Part shown: piece by piece, positions 1-6,829 of the stretch | Layout: every line of letters begins with the position of its first letter | Position numbering within the stretch: the first letter of the stretch is position 1 | Assembly (NCBI GenBank): GCA_964352985.1 | Contig: CAYGUK010000136.1 | Coordinates: 1-9,238, forward strand | DNA from: CAYGUK01 sp964352985 | GTDB lineage: Bacteria > Pseudomonadota > Gammaproteobacteria > JAHCLG01 | DNA length: 9,238 nt | Direction: 5' to 3' | Position numbers and translations under genes: made by a program | Notes under the pieces: model-generated | Told to the model about the DNA's origin: nothing | Databases searched by the model: none | What the model saw: only the letters and a program-made list of their open reading frames with translations

Positions 1-157
1 CTTGGAGGCCAAACAAGCCAGGAATAAAGATGAGTAAAATGCAGAGTAACTTATGTGCAGTTATCCAGAACTGAGGTTAGTCTAACAAATTCGTTTAATT
101 CTGAAATAAATATTTAATAAAAAATCTATAATGATAAATGGAATTAAAATAATTATT
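1..157. other. Non-coding left edge downstream of lptB
   Basis: No gene can be supported here. On the plus strand all three frames entering from the edge hit stops within about 95 bases (for example TAA at 25-27 and at 35-37, TGA at 72-74), so the tail of a convergent plus-strand gene is possible but cannot be chosen. On the minus strand there is no convincing start reading out of the window, so the rpoN gene that follows lptB in E. coli is not next to it here. Two small dyads are visible: CAGTT/AACTG (58-62 and 69-73) and GTTAG/CTAAC (76-80 and 82-86). Neither is followed by a T-tract in a way that makes a standard terminator, so I cannot assign the lptB operon a terminator. Confidence 0.5.
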
Positions 158-883
158 TTAAAGGTAAAATTCCTCGCCTAAATAAACATCGCGTACTTTT
201 TGATTTTGTAAAATGATATTCGGGGCGCCATCTGCAATAAGTCTACCTTCACTCATAATATAAGCGCGCTGACAGATATCTAACGTTTCTCTTACATTAT
301 GATCAGTAATGAGCACGCCAATTCCTCGATCACTCAAATGTTTTATAATTTCCTTGATGTCGATAACTGAAATGGGATCGACACCTGCAAATGGTTCATC
401 GAGTAAAATAAATTTGGGCTCGATGGCTAATGCCCTTGCGATTTCTAAACGGCGTCTTTCACCACCAGATAAGCTCATACCTTTATTTTTTCGTAAATGA
501 CTAATATGAAACTCATCCAATAATTTATCTAATTTGTCTTGGCGTTCAGTTTTAGTTAAATCTTTTCGTAATTGTAAAATAGACATAATATTATCGGCGA
601 CCGATAGTTTTCTAAAGACAGATGCTTCTTGTGGAAGATAGCCAATACCTAATCGAGCGCGTTTATGCATGGGCATCAACGTAATATCTTGTTGCTCATA
701 AAATACTTTTCCTGATTCAACAGCGACTAATCCTACCATCATATAAAAACAAGTTGTTTTACCTGCGCCGTTTGGGCCAAGCAAGCCAACGATTTCTTTG
801 TTTTCGATTTGAATCGAAACATCGTTAACGACTTTGCGATTTTTATACGTTTTAATTAAATGTTCGGCGCGTAATAATGTCAT
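158..883 (-). CDS. lptB: LptB, LPS export ABC transporter ATPase
   Basis: LptB is the cytoplasmic ATPase of LptB2FG, which pulls LPS out of the inner membrane and drives it along the LptC-LptA bridge. The 241-residue length equals that of E. coli LptB. All nucleotide-binding motifs are intact: Walker A GPNGAGKTT at 36-44 (K42), Q-loop LPQEAS with Q85, signature LSGGE at 138-142, Walker B LLDEPFAGVDP with catalytic E163, and switch H195 in ITDHNVRE. F90 and R91, in the groove that meets the LptF/LptG coupling helices, are also kept. The start ATG overlaps the lptA stop as ATGA, with an AAGAG ribosome site about 7 bases upstream, so translation is probably coupled. It is the last gene of the operon visible here. 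LptF, LptG and LptD/E must be encoded elsewhere. Confidence 0.98.
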   Translation of the reverse strand: MTLLRAEHLIKTYKNRKVVNDVSIQIENKEIVGLLGPNGAGKTTCFYMMVGLVAVESGKVFYEQQDITLMPMHKRARLGIGYLPQEASVFRKLSVADNIMSILQLRKDLTKTERQDKLDKLLDEFHISHLRKNKGMSLSGGERRRLEIARALAIEPKFILLDEPFAGVDPISVIDIKEIIKHLSDRGIGVLITDHNVRETLDICQRAYIMSEGRLIADGAPNIILQNQKVRDVYLGEEFYL

Positions 884-1395
884 GATACAAACTCTTTTGA
901 TTGTGATGATTTATCAGGTTGAATGATAATTGTTGTGTGTTGATTCGGGCTAGGAAGGCTGGTTACTACTTTTGTTATTGTGTTATATACAATTTTAGGT
1001 CCAGTAATAACATTCTCTCCTTGCACAACTTTAGCATTTCCCGTTAACGTGACTGTATGTTTGAAGGCTGAATAAAACATTTTTTTAGCTGTTGCTGTGA
1101 CCATCGGTTTTTGCGGATCAGGAAGAGCATGATAGACCACAGGATCACCATATGCGATAGCATGATTTAACTTTTTATTTTTATCGATATATAAAATCAT
1201 TTTATTTGAATCAATTTTTGTTGTGCCTTGGATAAGCAAAACATGTCCGTTAAAAATCCCTTTGCCAATTTTTTGATAGAAAACAGCTTTATCAGAGGTT
1301 ATGGTAACAGGCGTTTTATTATTCGTAAGTTTTGTTATAGCAAAACAAGGTAGCGTAAAAATAAAAAAAATAAAACTAATTTTGATTTTGTTCAT
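880..1395 (-). CDS. lptA: LptA, periplasmic LPS-bridge protein
   Basis: LptA polymerises head to tail in the periplasm as the beta-jellyroll bridge over which LPS moves from LptC to LptD. The 171 residues (E. coli 185) begin with a signal peptide: MNKIKIS, a hydrophobic Phe/Ile-rich core, then a probable cleavage after CFA at residue 19. The mature part has the OstA-like pattern: a TITSDKAVFYQK-type strand after about residue 31, a GNGHVLL-like turn read here as FNGHVLLIQGTT, and later TLTGNAKVVQGENVITG, the typical repeat in which unwanted metabolites are not the target but LPS acyl chains are. Identification rests on this pattern plus position between lptC and lptB. The first 20 bases overlap the end of lptC in another frame, and the stop overlaps the lptB start by 4 bases. 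An AAGAG site lies 6 bases before the ATG. Confidence 0.95.
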   Translation of the reverse strand: MNKIKISFIFFIFTLPCFAITKLTNNKTPVTITSDKAVFYQKIGKGIFNGHVLLIQGTTKIDSNKMILYIDKNKKLNHAIAYGDPVVYHALPDPQKPMVTATAKKMFYSAFKHTVTLTGNAKVVQGENVITGPKIVYNTITKVVTSLPSPNQHTTIIIQPDKSSQSKEFVS

Positions 1396-1942
1396 AGGTT
1401 GCTCTTACATCTGAAAGTAAATTAATGACACCTTTATTCATGTCTGCCGTCATGCCTTTGCCTTGGATACTATTATAGGGTTGCCAAAGTTTAACAATCG
1501 CATCAGTGGTGGCATATTTTTTTTGAGGAAATAATGTAATATGATCCGTTGTCCCTTGTGTTTTTACATTATATTTGCTTGGATTTTGCAATAATCTGAC
1601 ATTGCCAATTAAATTTATTTTTTGAAAATGAGCATTAGCAATCCCTTTGTCAGCATGAATAATCCAGGGTGAAGCGGGTGTTTTATATATAATAAAAATC
1701 GGTTTAGTAAAATCAGTTTGATTTGTTTTCGTGTTATTAATTACATTTGGTGAAATGATTTCATATTTTGGCTGACCATCCGTGTTCATTCGAACGGCAG
1801 TGAAATCTTTAATTACCATATTAGGTTGGTTGGGTTCAATAAAGAATTTTGTTTTTGTTTGGGTGCGAGTAATCAAAAGCCAAGCTGTTATTGCAACAGC
1901 TAATATTAATATCAAATTAATCAAGGTGGTTTTATTCATCAT
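1376..1942 (-). CDS. lptC: LptC, inner-membrane LPS-bridge anchor
   Basis: LptC is a bitopic inner-membrane protein that takes LPS from LptB2FG and passes it to LptA. One N-terminal membrane segment (TTLINLILILAVAITAWLL, about residues 5-23) is followed by a periplasmic domain with the family pattern: IKDFTAVRMNTDGQPKYEI near the start, then IIHADKGIANAH and INLIGNVRL. The open frame extends to an ATG at 1960, but I prefer the tandem ATGs at 1942 and 1939. GAAAG lies 4 and 7 bases upstream of them, and the shorter product puts the membrane helix at the N-terminus as in E. coli LptC (191 residues; about 187-188 here). The start overlaps the end of kdsC, and the last 20 bases overlap lptA. Sequence conservation in this family is weak, so gene order adds much of the certainty. 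Confidence 0.94.
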   Translation of the reverse strand: MMNKTTLINLILILAVAITAWLLITRTQTKTKFFIEPNQPNMVIKDFTAVRMNTDGQPKYEIISPNVINNTKTNQTDFTKPIFIIYKTPASPWIIHADKGIANAHFQKINLIGNVRLLQNPSKYNVKTQGTTDHITLFPQKKYATTDAIVKLWQPYNSIQGKGMTADMNKGVINLLSDVRATYEQNQN

Positions 1943-2429
1943 ATTTCTTTCGTATTGCATTATGAGTTAAAAGTAAATCACATAATTCTCTTACAGCACC
2001 ATCGCCTCCGTTTTTAGTGGTGATAAGGTGGGCATTTTCTTTGATTATTTGCACGGCATTTAAAGGCGCAACGGCAAACTCAACTTGTTGCAACAGTGTT
2101 AAATCAGCAAGATCATCACCCATAAATGCGCACTCTGAAAAAGAAAGTTTTAATGTCGTTAAAAGATCTTTAGCAACAGCTAACTTATCTTTTGCGTCTT
2201 GAAATACGTATTCAACACCCAACTCAGTCATGCGTCGATTAACGGCAAGACTATTTCTGGCACTGATAATAGCAACTTGAATACCTTGTTCTAGTAGTAA
2301 TTTTATACCTAAACCATCATGGGCATGAAAAACTTTTAACTCATTTCCTTGATTGTCATAAATTAATTTATTATCAGTTAAAACACCATCGACATCGAGA
2401 ATTAATAAACGAATTTTGTCTAGCGCCAT
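1932..2429 (-). CDS. kdsC: KdsC, Kdo-8-phosphate phosphatase
   Basis: KdsC removes phosphate from 3-deoxy-D-manno-octulosonate 8-phosphate to give Kdo, the inner-core LPS sugar. It is a cap-less HAD phosphatase that works as a tetramer in the cytoplasm. HAD motif I is DVDGVLTD with nucleophile D12 and acid/base D14. Motif II is IISARNS, where the family often has TGR or SGR. Motif IV is GDDLAD, and the C-terminus carries GGDGAVRELCDLLL, close to the family's GG-x-GAVRE-x-CDLLL tail, which reaches into a neighbouring subunit's active site. At 165 residues it is shorter than E. coli KdsC (188), mainly because the N-terminus is trimmed. The ATG overlaps the kdsD stop as TAATG, and CAGGAG at 2437-2442, inside kdsD, is a good ribosome site. 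All catalytic residues are present, so it should be active. Confidence 0.97.
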   Translation of the reverse strand: MALDKIRLLILDVDGVLTDNKLIYDNQGNELKVFHAHDGLGIKLLLEQGIQVAIISARNSLAVNRRMTELGVEYVFQDAKDKLAVAKDLLTTLKLSFSECAFMGDDLADLTLLQQVEFAVAPLNAVQIIKENAHLITTKNGGDGAVRELCDLLLTHNAIRKKYDE

Positions 2430-3421
2430 TATTTAACTCCTGCCCGTAATAAATCATGGATGTGAACAGCGCCAATGATAATTTTATTTTCATCAACAAC
2501 AATGAGAGAAGTGATTTTATAATTTTCCATAATGTTTAAAGCTTCAATCGCTAAGGTGTTAGCCGTAATGGTTTTAACATTTTTCGTCATGCAATTAGAA
2601 ATTTTAATGGCATGAACATCTACACCTTTATCCATAGCTCGGCGTAAATCACCATCGGTAAAGATCCCCAATAATTTATTGGCATCATCAACAACGGTTG
2701 TCATGCCTAAACCTTTTTGTGAAACTTCGACTAAAGCATGACTTAATTTTGTGTCGCATTTAACCCGAGGAATCGCTTTTTCCACACGCATAATATCTTT
2801 AATACTTAAAAGTAATCGACGGCCCAAGGTTCCACCTGGATGTGAAAAGGCAAAATCTTCTTCGGTAAAACCTCTTGCGTGTAATAATGCAATGGCAAGC
2901 GCATCACCCATGACTAGCGCACAAGTGGTAGAAGCAGTAGGTGCAAGTCCAAGTGGGCAGGCTTCTTTTTCGACACTGACATCAATATTAACGTTTGCTG
3001 CTTCGGCAATAGCCGACTGGCAATTACCGGTTAAAGAAATCATTGGAATCGACAAACGTTTTATGAGCGGTAGCAAGGTTAATATTTCAGGTGTTTTACC
3101 TGAATTAGAAATGGCAATGACAACATCTTTGCTTGTTATCATACCAAAGTCGCCATGACTCGCTTCTGCGGGGTGCAAATAAAAAGCAGGGCTTCCCGTG
3201 CTTGCCAAAGTTGCTGCAATTTTACGAGCAATGTGACCAGACTTTCCCATGCCCATGACAACAATACGGCCATGGCATTGAAAAAGAAAATCACAAGCAC
3301 GATTAAAATCGCTATTTACTCTTTGTAGCAAAGCTGAAATTGCTTGTAATTCCGTTTTAATCACAGCTAATCCTAATTCATCAAAACGATGAGTCGTGCT
3401 GCTAGCTAACTCCAGTGACAT
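2429..3421 (-). CDS. kdsD: KdsD, D-arabinose-5-phosphate isomerase
   Basis: KdsD interconverts ribulose 5-phosphate and arabinose 5-phosphate, the first step toward Kdo. From the ATG at 3421 the product is 330 residues (E. coli 328). It has a SIS domain at about 40-180 and two CBS domains at about 205-330. K60 in GMGKSGH, H89 in ASHGD, E112 in SNSGKTPE and the histidine of SHPGGTLGRR match E. coli K59, H88, E111 and H193 with a constant offset of one, which supports this start. The frame stays open to a TTG at 3484, but the extra 21 residues have no counterpart in the family. The ribosome site is weak (AATGGG). This is the first gene of the minus-strand operon, divergent from mlaF. E. coli has yrbG between kdsD and mlaF; it is absent here. 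Confidence 0.97.
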   Translation of the reverse strand: MSLELASSTTHRFDELGLAVIKTELQAISALLQRVNSDFNRACDFLFQCHGRIVVMGMGKSGHIARKIAATLASTGSPAFYLHPAEASHGDFGMITSKDVVIAISNSGKTPEILTLLPLIKRLSIPMISLTGNCQSAIAEAANVNIDVSVEKEACPLGLAPTASTTCALVMGDALAIALLHARGFTEEDFAFSHPGGTLGRRLLLSIKDIMRVEKAIPRVKCDTKLSHALVEVSQKGLGMTTVVDDANKLLGIFTDGDLRRAMDKGVDVHAIKISNCMTKNVKTITANTLAIEALNIMENYKITSLIVVDENKIIIGAVHIHDLLRAGVK

Positions 3422-3578
3422 ATATTGTACCCATTTAGACGGATGTATGATGACAATTGTTGCAAAACTTACACTTAAGTGCAATCACACAATTTCAATA
3501 AGTCCGAAATCCAGCTAGCGCCATCTATAATATTGTGTTAATTTTGCATACTCTTAATAGTTGCGGCAGTATGGATTA
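3422..3578. promoter_or_regulatory. Divergent control region between kdsD and mlaF
   Basis: This is the only non-coding gap between the two divergent operons, so promoters for both should lie here or within the gene starts. On the plus strand a consensus TATAAT is present at 3526-3531. On the minus strand I see no equally good -10: TACAAT at 3423-3428 lies almost on the kdsD start codon and lacks a well-spaced -35. A longer kdsD reading from the TTG at 3484 would use up part of this region but is not favoured. No clear long palindrome for a regulator is visible. Confidence 0.55.
3526..3531 (+). promoter_or_regulatory. Candidate -10 hexamer for the mla operon
   Basis: The hexamer is an exact TATAAT. 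The expected -35 position 17 bases upstream (3503-3508, TCCGAA) matches the consensus poorly, so the assignment rests on the -10 and on location. Transcription would begin near 3538, giving a leader of about 40 bases before the GTG at 3579. In AT-rich DNA such a hexamer can arise by chance. Confidence 0.35.
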
Positions 3579-4391
3579 GTGGAAACAAATGATTTTGTTG
3601 TAAAAATCAGTGGCTTAATTTTTAAACGCGATTCACGAACAATTTTTGATAATATTAATCTTTCAATTCCTAAAGGCAAAGTGGTTGCCGTGATGGGGCC
3701 TAGTGGCTCGGGTAAAACAACCTTATTAAGATTAATTGGTGGGATATTACGACCTCATGAAGGCATGATTCAAGTTTTTGAAAAAAATATTCATCGCCTT
3801 AGTAAAAGAAAACTCTATCGCTTACGCCGGCGCATGGGGATGTTGTATCAAAGTGCCGCGTTATTCACGAATGAAAATGTTTTTAATAATGTCGCTTTTC
3901 CTTTACGCGCCCACACCAAATTAAATGAATCGATGATTAGAGATTGCGTGCTATTAAAACTGCAAGCGGTAGGCTTAAGAGGCGCAAGAGATTTAATGCC
4001 TGCAGAATTATCTGGCGGGATGGCGCGGAGAGTTGCACTTGCAAGAGCCATTGCACTTGATCCTGATATTATCATGTATGATGAACCTTTCACGGGCCAA
4101 GATCCTATTGGTAAAGGTGTGTTAGTAAAATTAATTAAAACGTTAAACCAAGTATTAGGCTTAACAACGGTTATCGTATCGCATGATGTTGAAGAAACAT
4201 TAAGTATCGCAGATTACGTATATATTATTGCTGAAGGTAAAATTATCGGTGAAGGAACGCCAGATATTTTAAGACAATCTGATAGTGAACAAGTTAAGCA
4301 ATTTATTTCAGGCTTACCCGATGGTGTCGTGCCTTTTCATTATGCGGCGAAAAATCTCGAACAAGACTTAATGACTGAGGAAATGGTATGA
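3579..4391 (+). CDS. mlaF: MlaF, phospholipid-transport ABC ATPase
   Basis: MlaF is the ATPase of the MlaFEDB inner-membrane complex, which handles phospholipids moved between the membranes. From the GTG at 3579 it has 270 residues (E. coli 269), and its start aligns with the E. coli protein (ME... then IFDNI near residue 22). The frame is also open from a TTG at 3561, which would add six residues without a ribosome site. There is no in-frame ATG nearby. Walker A is GPSGSGKTT with K46. Other motifs are the Q-loop MLYQSAALF, signature LSGGMARR, Walker B IIMYDEPFTGQDP and H-loop VSHDVEE. The GLRGARDLMP stretch and the C-terminal tail PDGVVPFHY are typical of MlaF; in E. coli the tail reaches toward the partner subunit and MlaB. 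The stop overlaps the mlaE ATG as ATGA. Confidence 0.97.
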   Translation: METNDFVVKISGLIFKRDSRTIFDNINLSIPKGKVVAVMGPSGSGKTTLLRLIGGILRPHEGMIQVFEKNIHRLSKRKLYRLRRRMGMLYQSAALFTNENVFNNVAFPLRAHTKLNESMIRDCVLLKLQAVGLRGARDLMPAELSGGMARRVALARAIALDPDIIMYDEPFTGQDPIGKGVLVKLIKTLNQVLGLTTVIVSHDVEETLSIADYVYIIAEGKIIGEGTPDILRQSDSEQVKQFISGLPDGVVPFHYAAKNLEQDLMTEEMV

Positions 4392-5170
4392 TCCAAGCAA
4401 TCAGACAATTGGGTAGAAATGGCATTAATTTTTGCGAAAATCTGGGTTTCTCAGGCATTATAATTTTACAAACCTTAATAAAAATTCCACAACCACGTCA
4501 AAGTTTTAAACGGTTTGTTGAACAATTGTTTGCAGTGGGTGTTTTGTCTCTAATAATTATTGTGGTATCGGCCCTGTTTATTGGTATGGTGGTTGCGCTG
4601 CAAGGCCATCATACGTTAGTGAAATTTGGGGCAGAACAACAGTTAGGACAACTCTTATCTTTAAGTATTGTCCGTGAATTATCACCTGTTGTCACAGCAT
4701 TACTTTTTGCCGGACGAGCGGGTTCTGCTTTAACGGCTGAAATTGGTTTAATGCGAACGACTGAACAATTAGAGTCGATGGAAATGATGGGAGTCAATCC
4801 CTTATGGCGAGTTATTGGTCCAAGACTTTGGGCTGGCTTTGTTTCGATGCCGATTTTATGTTTAGTTTTTAGTGCGGTAGCCATTTATGGCGGTTATTTA
4901 GTTGGTGTGCAATGGCTTGGTATCGATGGTGGTTCTTTTTGGTCAAATATGCAAAGCGCTGTTAATTTTCGCTATGATATTTTAAATGGTGTAATTAAGA
5001 GTATTGTTTTCGGCATTGCGGTTACTTGGATAGCGGTATTCCAAGGTTACACAAGTGAACCAACAGCAGAAGGGGTTGCGCGTGCAACTACTCGCACGGT
5101 GGTGAATTCATCACTTGTAATTTTAGGTTTGGATTTTGTATTAACCACCATGATGATGGGAGGATGGTAA
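4388..5170 (+). CDS. mlaE: MlaE, phospholipid-transport permease
   Basis: MlaE is the membrane permease of MlaFEDB; two copies form the lipid cavity under the MlaD ring. The 260 residues equal the E. coli length. An amphipathic N-terminal region (about 1-45) precedes hydrophobic segments at about 48-72, 95-112, 148-175, 200-222 and 240-258. RELSPVV around residues 96-102 contains the conserved Arg-Glu of the family. LFAGRAGSALTAEIGLMRTTEQ and ESMEMMGVNP form the coupling region that meets MlaF. The C-terminus has RATTRTVV followed by LGLDFVLT, also standard for MlaE. The ATG overlaps the mlaF stop by 4 bases, with GAGGAA just upstream, so coupled translation is likely. Confidence 0.98.
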   Translation: MIQAIRQLGRNGINFCENLGFSGIIILQTLIKIPQPRQSFKRFVEQLFAVGVLSLIIIVVSALFIGMVVALQGHHTLVKFGAEQQLGQLLSLSIVRELSPVVTALLFAGRAGSALTAEIGLMRTTEQLESMEMMGVNPLWRVIGPRLWAGFVSMPILCLVFSAVAIYGGYLVGVQWLGIDGGSFWSNMQSAVNFRYDILNGVIKSIVFGIAVTWIAVFQGYTSEPTAEGVARATTRTVVNSSLVILGLDFVLTTMMMGGW

Positions 5171-5173
5171 AGA

Positions 5174-5659
5174 GTGAGACGTGCAGGTTTAGAATTTATT
5201 GTTGGGTTATTTATGCTGGCTGGTATTGTGTCACTGATTTTCCTGGCTTTTAAAGTAAGCGGTATCAACGGATTAATGGCTGGTAGTACTTATACAGTCT
5301 CCGCAGATTTCCAAAATGTAGGTGATTTAAAAGTTCATGCACCTGTAACATTGTCTGGTGTTCGAATTGGCGAAGTGAGTAGTATTCAACTTGATAAACA
5401 ATCTCTAGATGCTATTGTGATAATGAATATTGAAGATAGATTTAATCAAATTGCTGCAGAACATGCGAGCGCAAATATTTATACGCAAGGATTATTAGGT
5501 TCAAATTATATTGCAATTATTCCAGGCTACCAGGATGATCCAAATGCAAAACCCGATTTTTTAAAGAATGGCACACGCATTGATAATACACAACCCGCGA
5601 TTATTTTAGAAAATTTAATAGGGCAATTACTTTTTAATATGAAAAACTCAAAGAGCTAG
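5174..5659 (+). CDS. mlaD: MlaD, MCE-domain lipid-binding protein
   Basis: MlaD is anchored in the inner membrane by one helix and forms a periplasmic hexameric MCE ring over MlaE that passes phospholipid to or from MlaC. The start is GTG, 3 bases after mlaE, with GGGAGG at 5158-5163 as ribosome site. Residues about 8-27 (FIVGLFMLAGIVSLIFLAF) are the membrane helix. The MCE domain spans about 38-118, with VGDLKVHAPVTLSGVRIGEV as its hallmark and TQGLLGSNYIAI as the pore-loop region. LENLIGQLLF near the C-terminus is the helix that lines the channel and is needed for hexamer assembly in E. coli. The protein is 161 residues against 183 in E. coli because the disordered tail after this helix is nearly missing. 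Confidence 0.97.
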   Translation: MRRAGLEFIVGLFMLAGIVSLIFLAFKVSGINGLMAGSTYTVSADFQNVGDLKVHAPVTLSGVRIGEVSSIQLDKQSLDAIVIMNIEDRFNQIAAEHASANIYTQGLLGSNYIAIIPGYQDDPNAKPDFLKNGTRIDNTQPAIILENLIGQLLFNMKNSKS

Positions 5660-5670
5660 AGGCAGAAACT

Positions 5671-6276
5671 ATGAATATTAAACGATCTTTTTTATGGATA
5701 TTTTTATTTTTTTCAATCACGAGTTTTGCGATTGGTGATTCTTCACCAACTGCGGTATTACAACAAGTTTCAAATACGTTAATTAATAAATTAAAAGCTG
5801 AAAAATTAGTGCTGAAAAAAAATCCAACAGAAGTTTATAAACTCGTGCGCGTTTATTTATTACCTCATGTGGATATGAATTTATTATCACATGCTGTATT
5901 AGGTAACGAGTGGAAAAAGGCTACAAGCCAACAAAAAAGTTTATTTAAAGAACGCTTCACGACAATTATTATCAGAACCTATTCTTCGGCATTAGCTGCA
6001 TATACCAATGAGACCATTAAATTTTTACCAATACGAGATGGTTATGAAGGCAAACGTACTGTCCGAGTTGATAGTCGTATTATTCGACAAGATGGACCGT
6101 CAATTCCAGTGAGTTACCGTTTAATTAAGCGTGGACAAACATGGAAAGTTTATGACTTAATTGTTGAAGGTGTTTCGCTTGTTCAAAGTTATCGCTCACA
6201 ATTTAGCAGTATTTTAGCACAAGGTGGCATGCCCACATTATTAGATAAAATGGCTTCACATAATGCAAAACGCTAA
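5671..6276 (+). CDS. mlaC: MlaC, periplasmic phospholipid shuttle
   Basis: MlaC is a soluble carrier that shuttles phospholipids between the outer-membrane MlaA-porin complex and MlaFEDB. The 201 residues (E. coli 211) begin with a signal peptide, with KR at residues 4-5, a Phe/Leu/Ile core and a likely cut after SFA at residue 20. The mature protein has the family's landmarks: a helical start (PTAVLQQVSNTL), VYLLPHVDMNLLSHAVLG, WKKATSQQKSLF, SYRLIKRGQTWKVYDLIVEGVSL split over two strands, and SYRSQFSSIL near the end. The ATG lies 11 bases after mlaD with GAGGCAG upstream, and the last 14 bases overlap mlaB. The outer-membrane partner MlaA is not in this window. Confidence 0.96.
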   Translation: MNIKRSFLWIFLFFSITSFAIGDSSPTAVLQQVSNTLINKLKAEKLVLKKNPTEVYKLVRVYLLPHVDMNLLSHAVLGNEWKKATSQQKSLFKERFTTIIIRTYSSALAAYTNETIKFLPIRDGYEGKRTVRVDSRIIRQDGPSIPVSYRLIKRGQTWKVYDLIVEGVSLVQSYRSQFSSILAQGGMPTLLDKMASHNAKR

Positions 6277-6571
6277 AATTAAATTAGAAGGGCAATTACT
6301 TAAATTATCAGGTGAACTGACTTTTGATACCGTTCCTGTATTGTTGAATAAAGGTTTAACCTTAATGGAAGATTTAACACATGTTGATATTCATCTAAAA
6401 GGCGTAACCAAATCGAACAGCGCGGGGCTTGTGTTATTGTTAGAATGGCAGCGTTTTGCAAAGAAAAGACATAAACTCCTGTCTTTTTATCATATACCAT
6501 TACAAATAAAAAAAATTGCTAAAGCTTGTGATAGTGAAATTGCCTTTTTAGGAGAACTAAATGGAGTGTGA
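6263..6571 (+). CDS. mlaB: MlaB, STAS-domain subunit of the Mla complex
   Basis: MlaB is a small cytoplasmic STAS protein that binds MlaF and is needed for assembly and activity of MlaFEDB. The 102 residues (E. coli 97) show a STAS fold: LKLSGELTF as an early strand, VDIHLKGVTKSNSAGLVLLLEW as the central strand, loop and helix, and a final helix near KIAKACD. The loop that usually reads D-T/S-x-G (VDTGG in E. coli, where T52 matters for function) is here SNSAG. The hydroxyl residue is kept as S53, but the preceding acidic residue is N52. The ATG lies inside the mlaC end (14-base overlap), and the gene overlaps the next by 11 bases. Such short STAS proteins diverge quickly, so the symbol depends partly on position. 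Confidence 0.92.
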   Translation: MQNAKIKLEGQLLKLSGELTFDTVPVLLNKGLTLMEDLTHVDIHLKGVTKSNSAGLVLLLEWQRFAKKRHKLLSFYHIPLQIKKIAKACDSEIAFLGELNGV

Positions 6572-6797
6572 AGAAATAGAATCAATATTAAGCGCAGGAT
6601 TAAATCATTGTCGAGTCTTGGTTAATGGGGATGGCACGCACTTTGAAGCAATCTGTATAGGTGCTTGTTTTGAGAATAAATCTAAATTAGAACGTCATCG
6701 CATGGTTTATGCCTTGATAGGCGATGAAATTGCATCCGGTGCATTGCATGCCTTAAGTATTAAGGCCTATACTGAGAGTGAATATCAGCAAATATAA
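6561..6797 (+). CDS. ibaG: IbaG-type BolA family protein
   Basis: This 78-residue BolA-fold protein is most like E. coli IbaG (YrbA), which sits at the same place between mlaB and murA. IbaG/BolA proteins pair with monothiol glutaredoxins around a [2Fe-2S] cluster and are linked to acid stress and iron-sulfur handling. VNGDGTHFEAICIG at 21-34 is the family's first motif, with H27. ALHALSIKAYT at 61-71 holds the near-invariant H63, a cluster ligand in BolA-glutaredoxin complexes. KLERHRMVYALIGDEI is the intervening helix. Cysteines at 3, 17, 32 and 36 are more than usual for IbaG. AGGAG at 6550-6554, inside mlaB, gives a strong ribosome site 6 bases from the ATG, and the gene overlaps mlaB by 11 bases. 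Confidence 0.94.
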   Translation: MECEEIESILSAGLNHCRVLVNGDGTHFEAICIGACFENKSKLERHRMVYALIGDEIASGALHALSIKAYTESEYQQI

Positions 6798-6829
6798 ATT
6801 CAGTGAATAGTTAATTTAAGGGGGGAGAG

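Noticed and set aside
58..86. Two adjacent 5-bp dyads as an operon terminator or regulator site
   Set aside because: The arms are too short, and no T-tract follows on either strand at the right distance.
1782..1970. 62-codon plus-strand frame opposite lptC
   Set aside because: It lies wholly opposite the lptC start and its membrane helix codons, has no ribosome site and resembles nothing known. Similar antisense frames opposite lptB, kdsC, kdsD, mlaF, mlaE, mlaD, mlaB and murA were dropped for the same reason.
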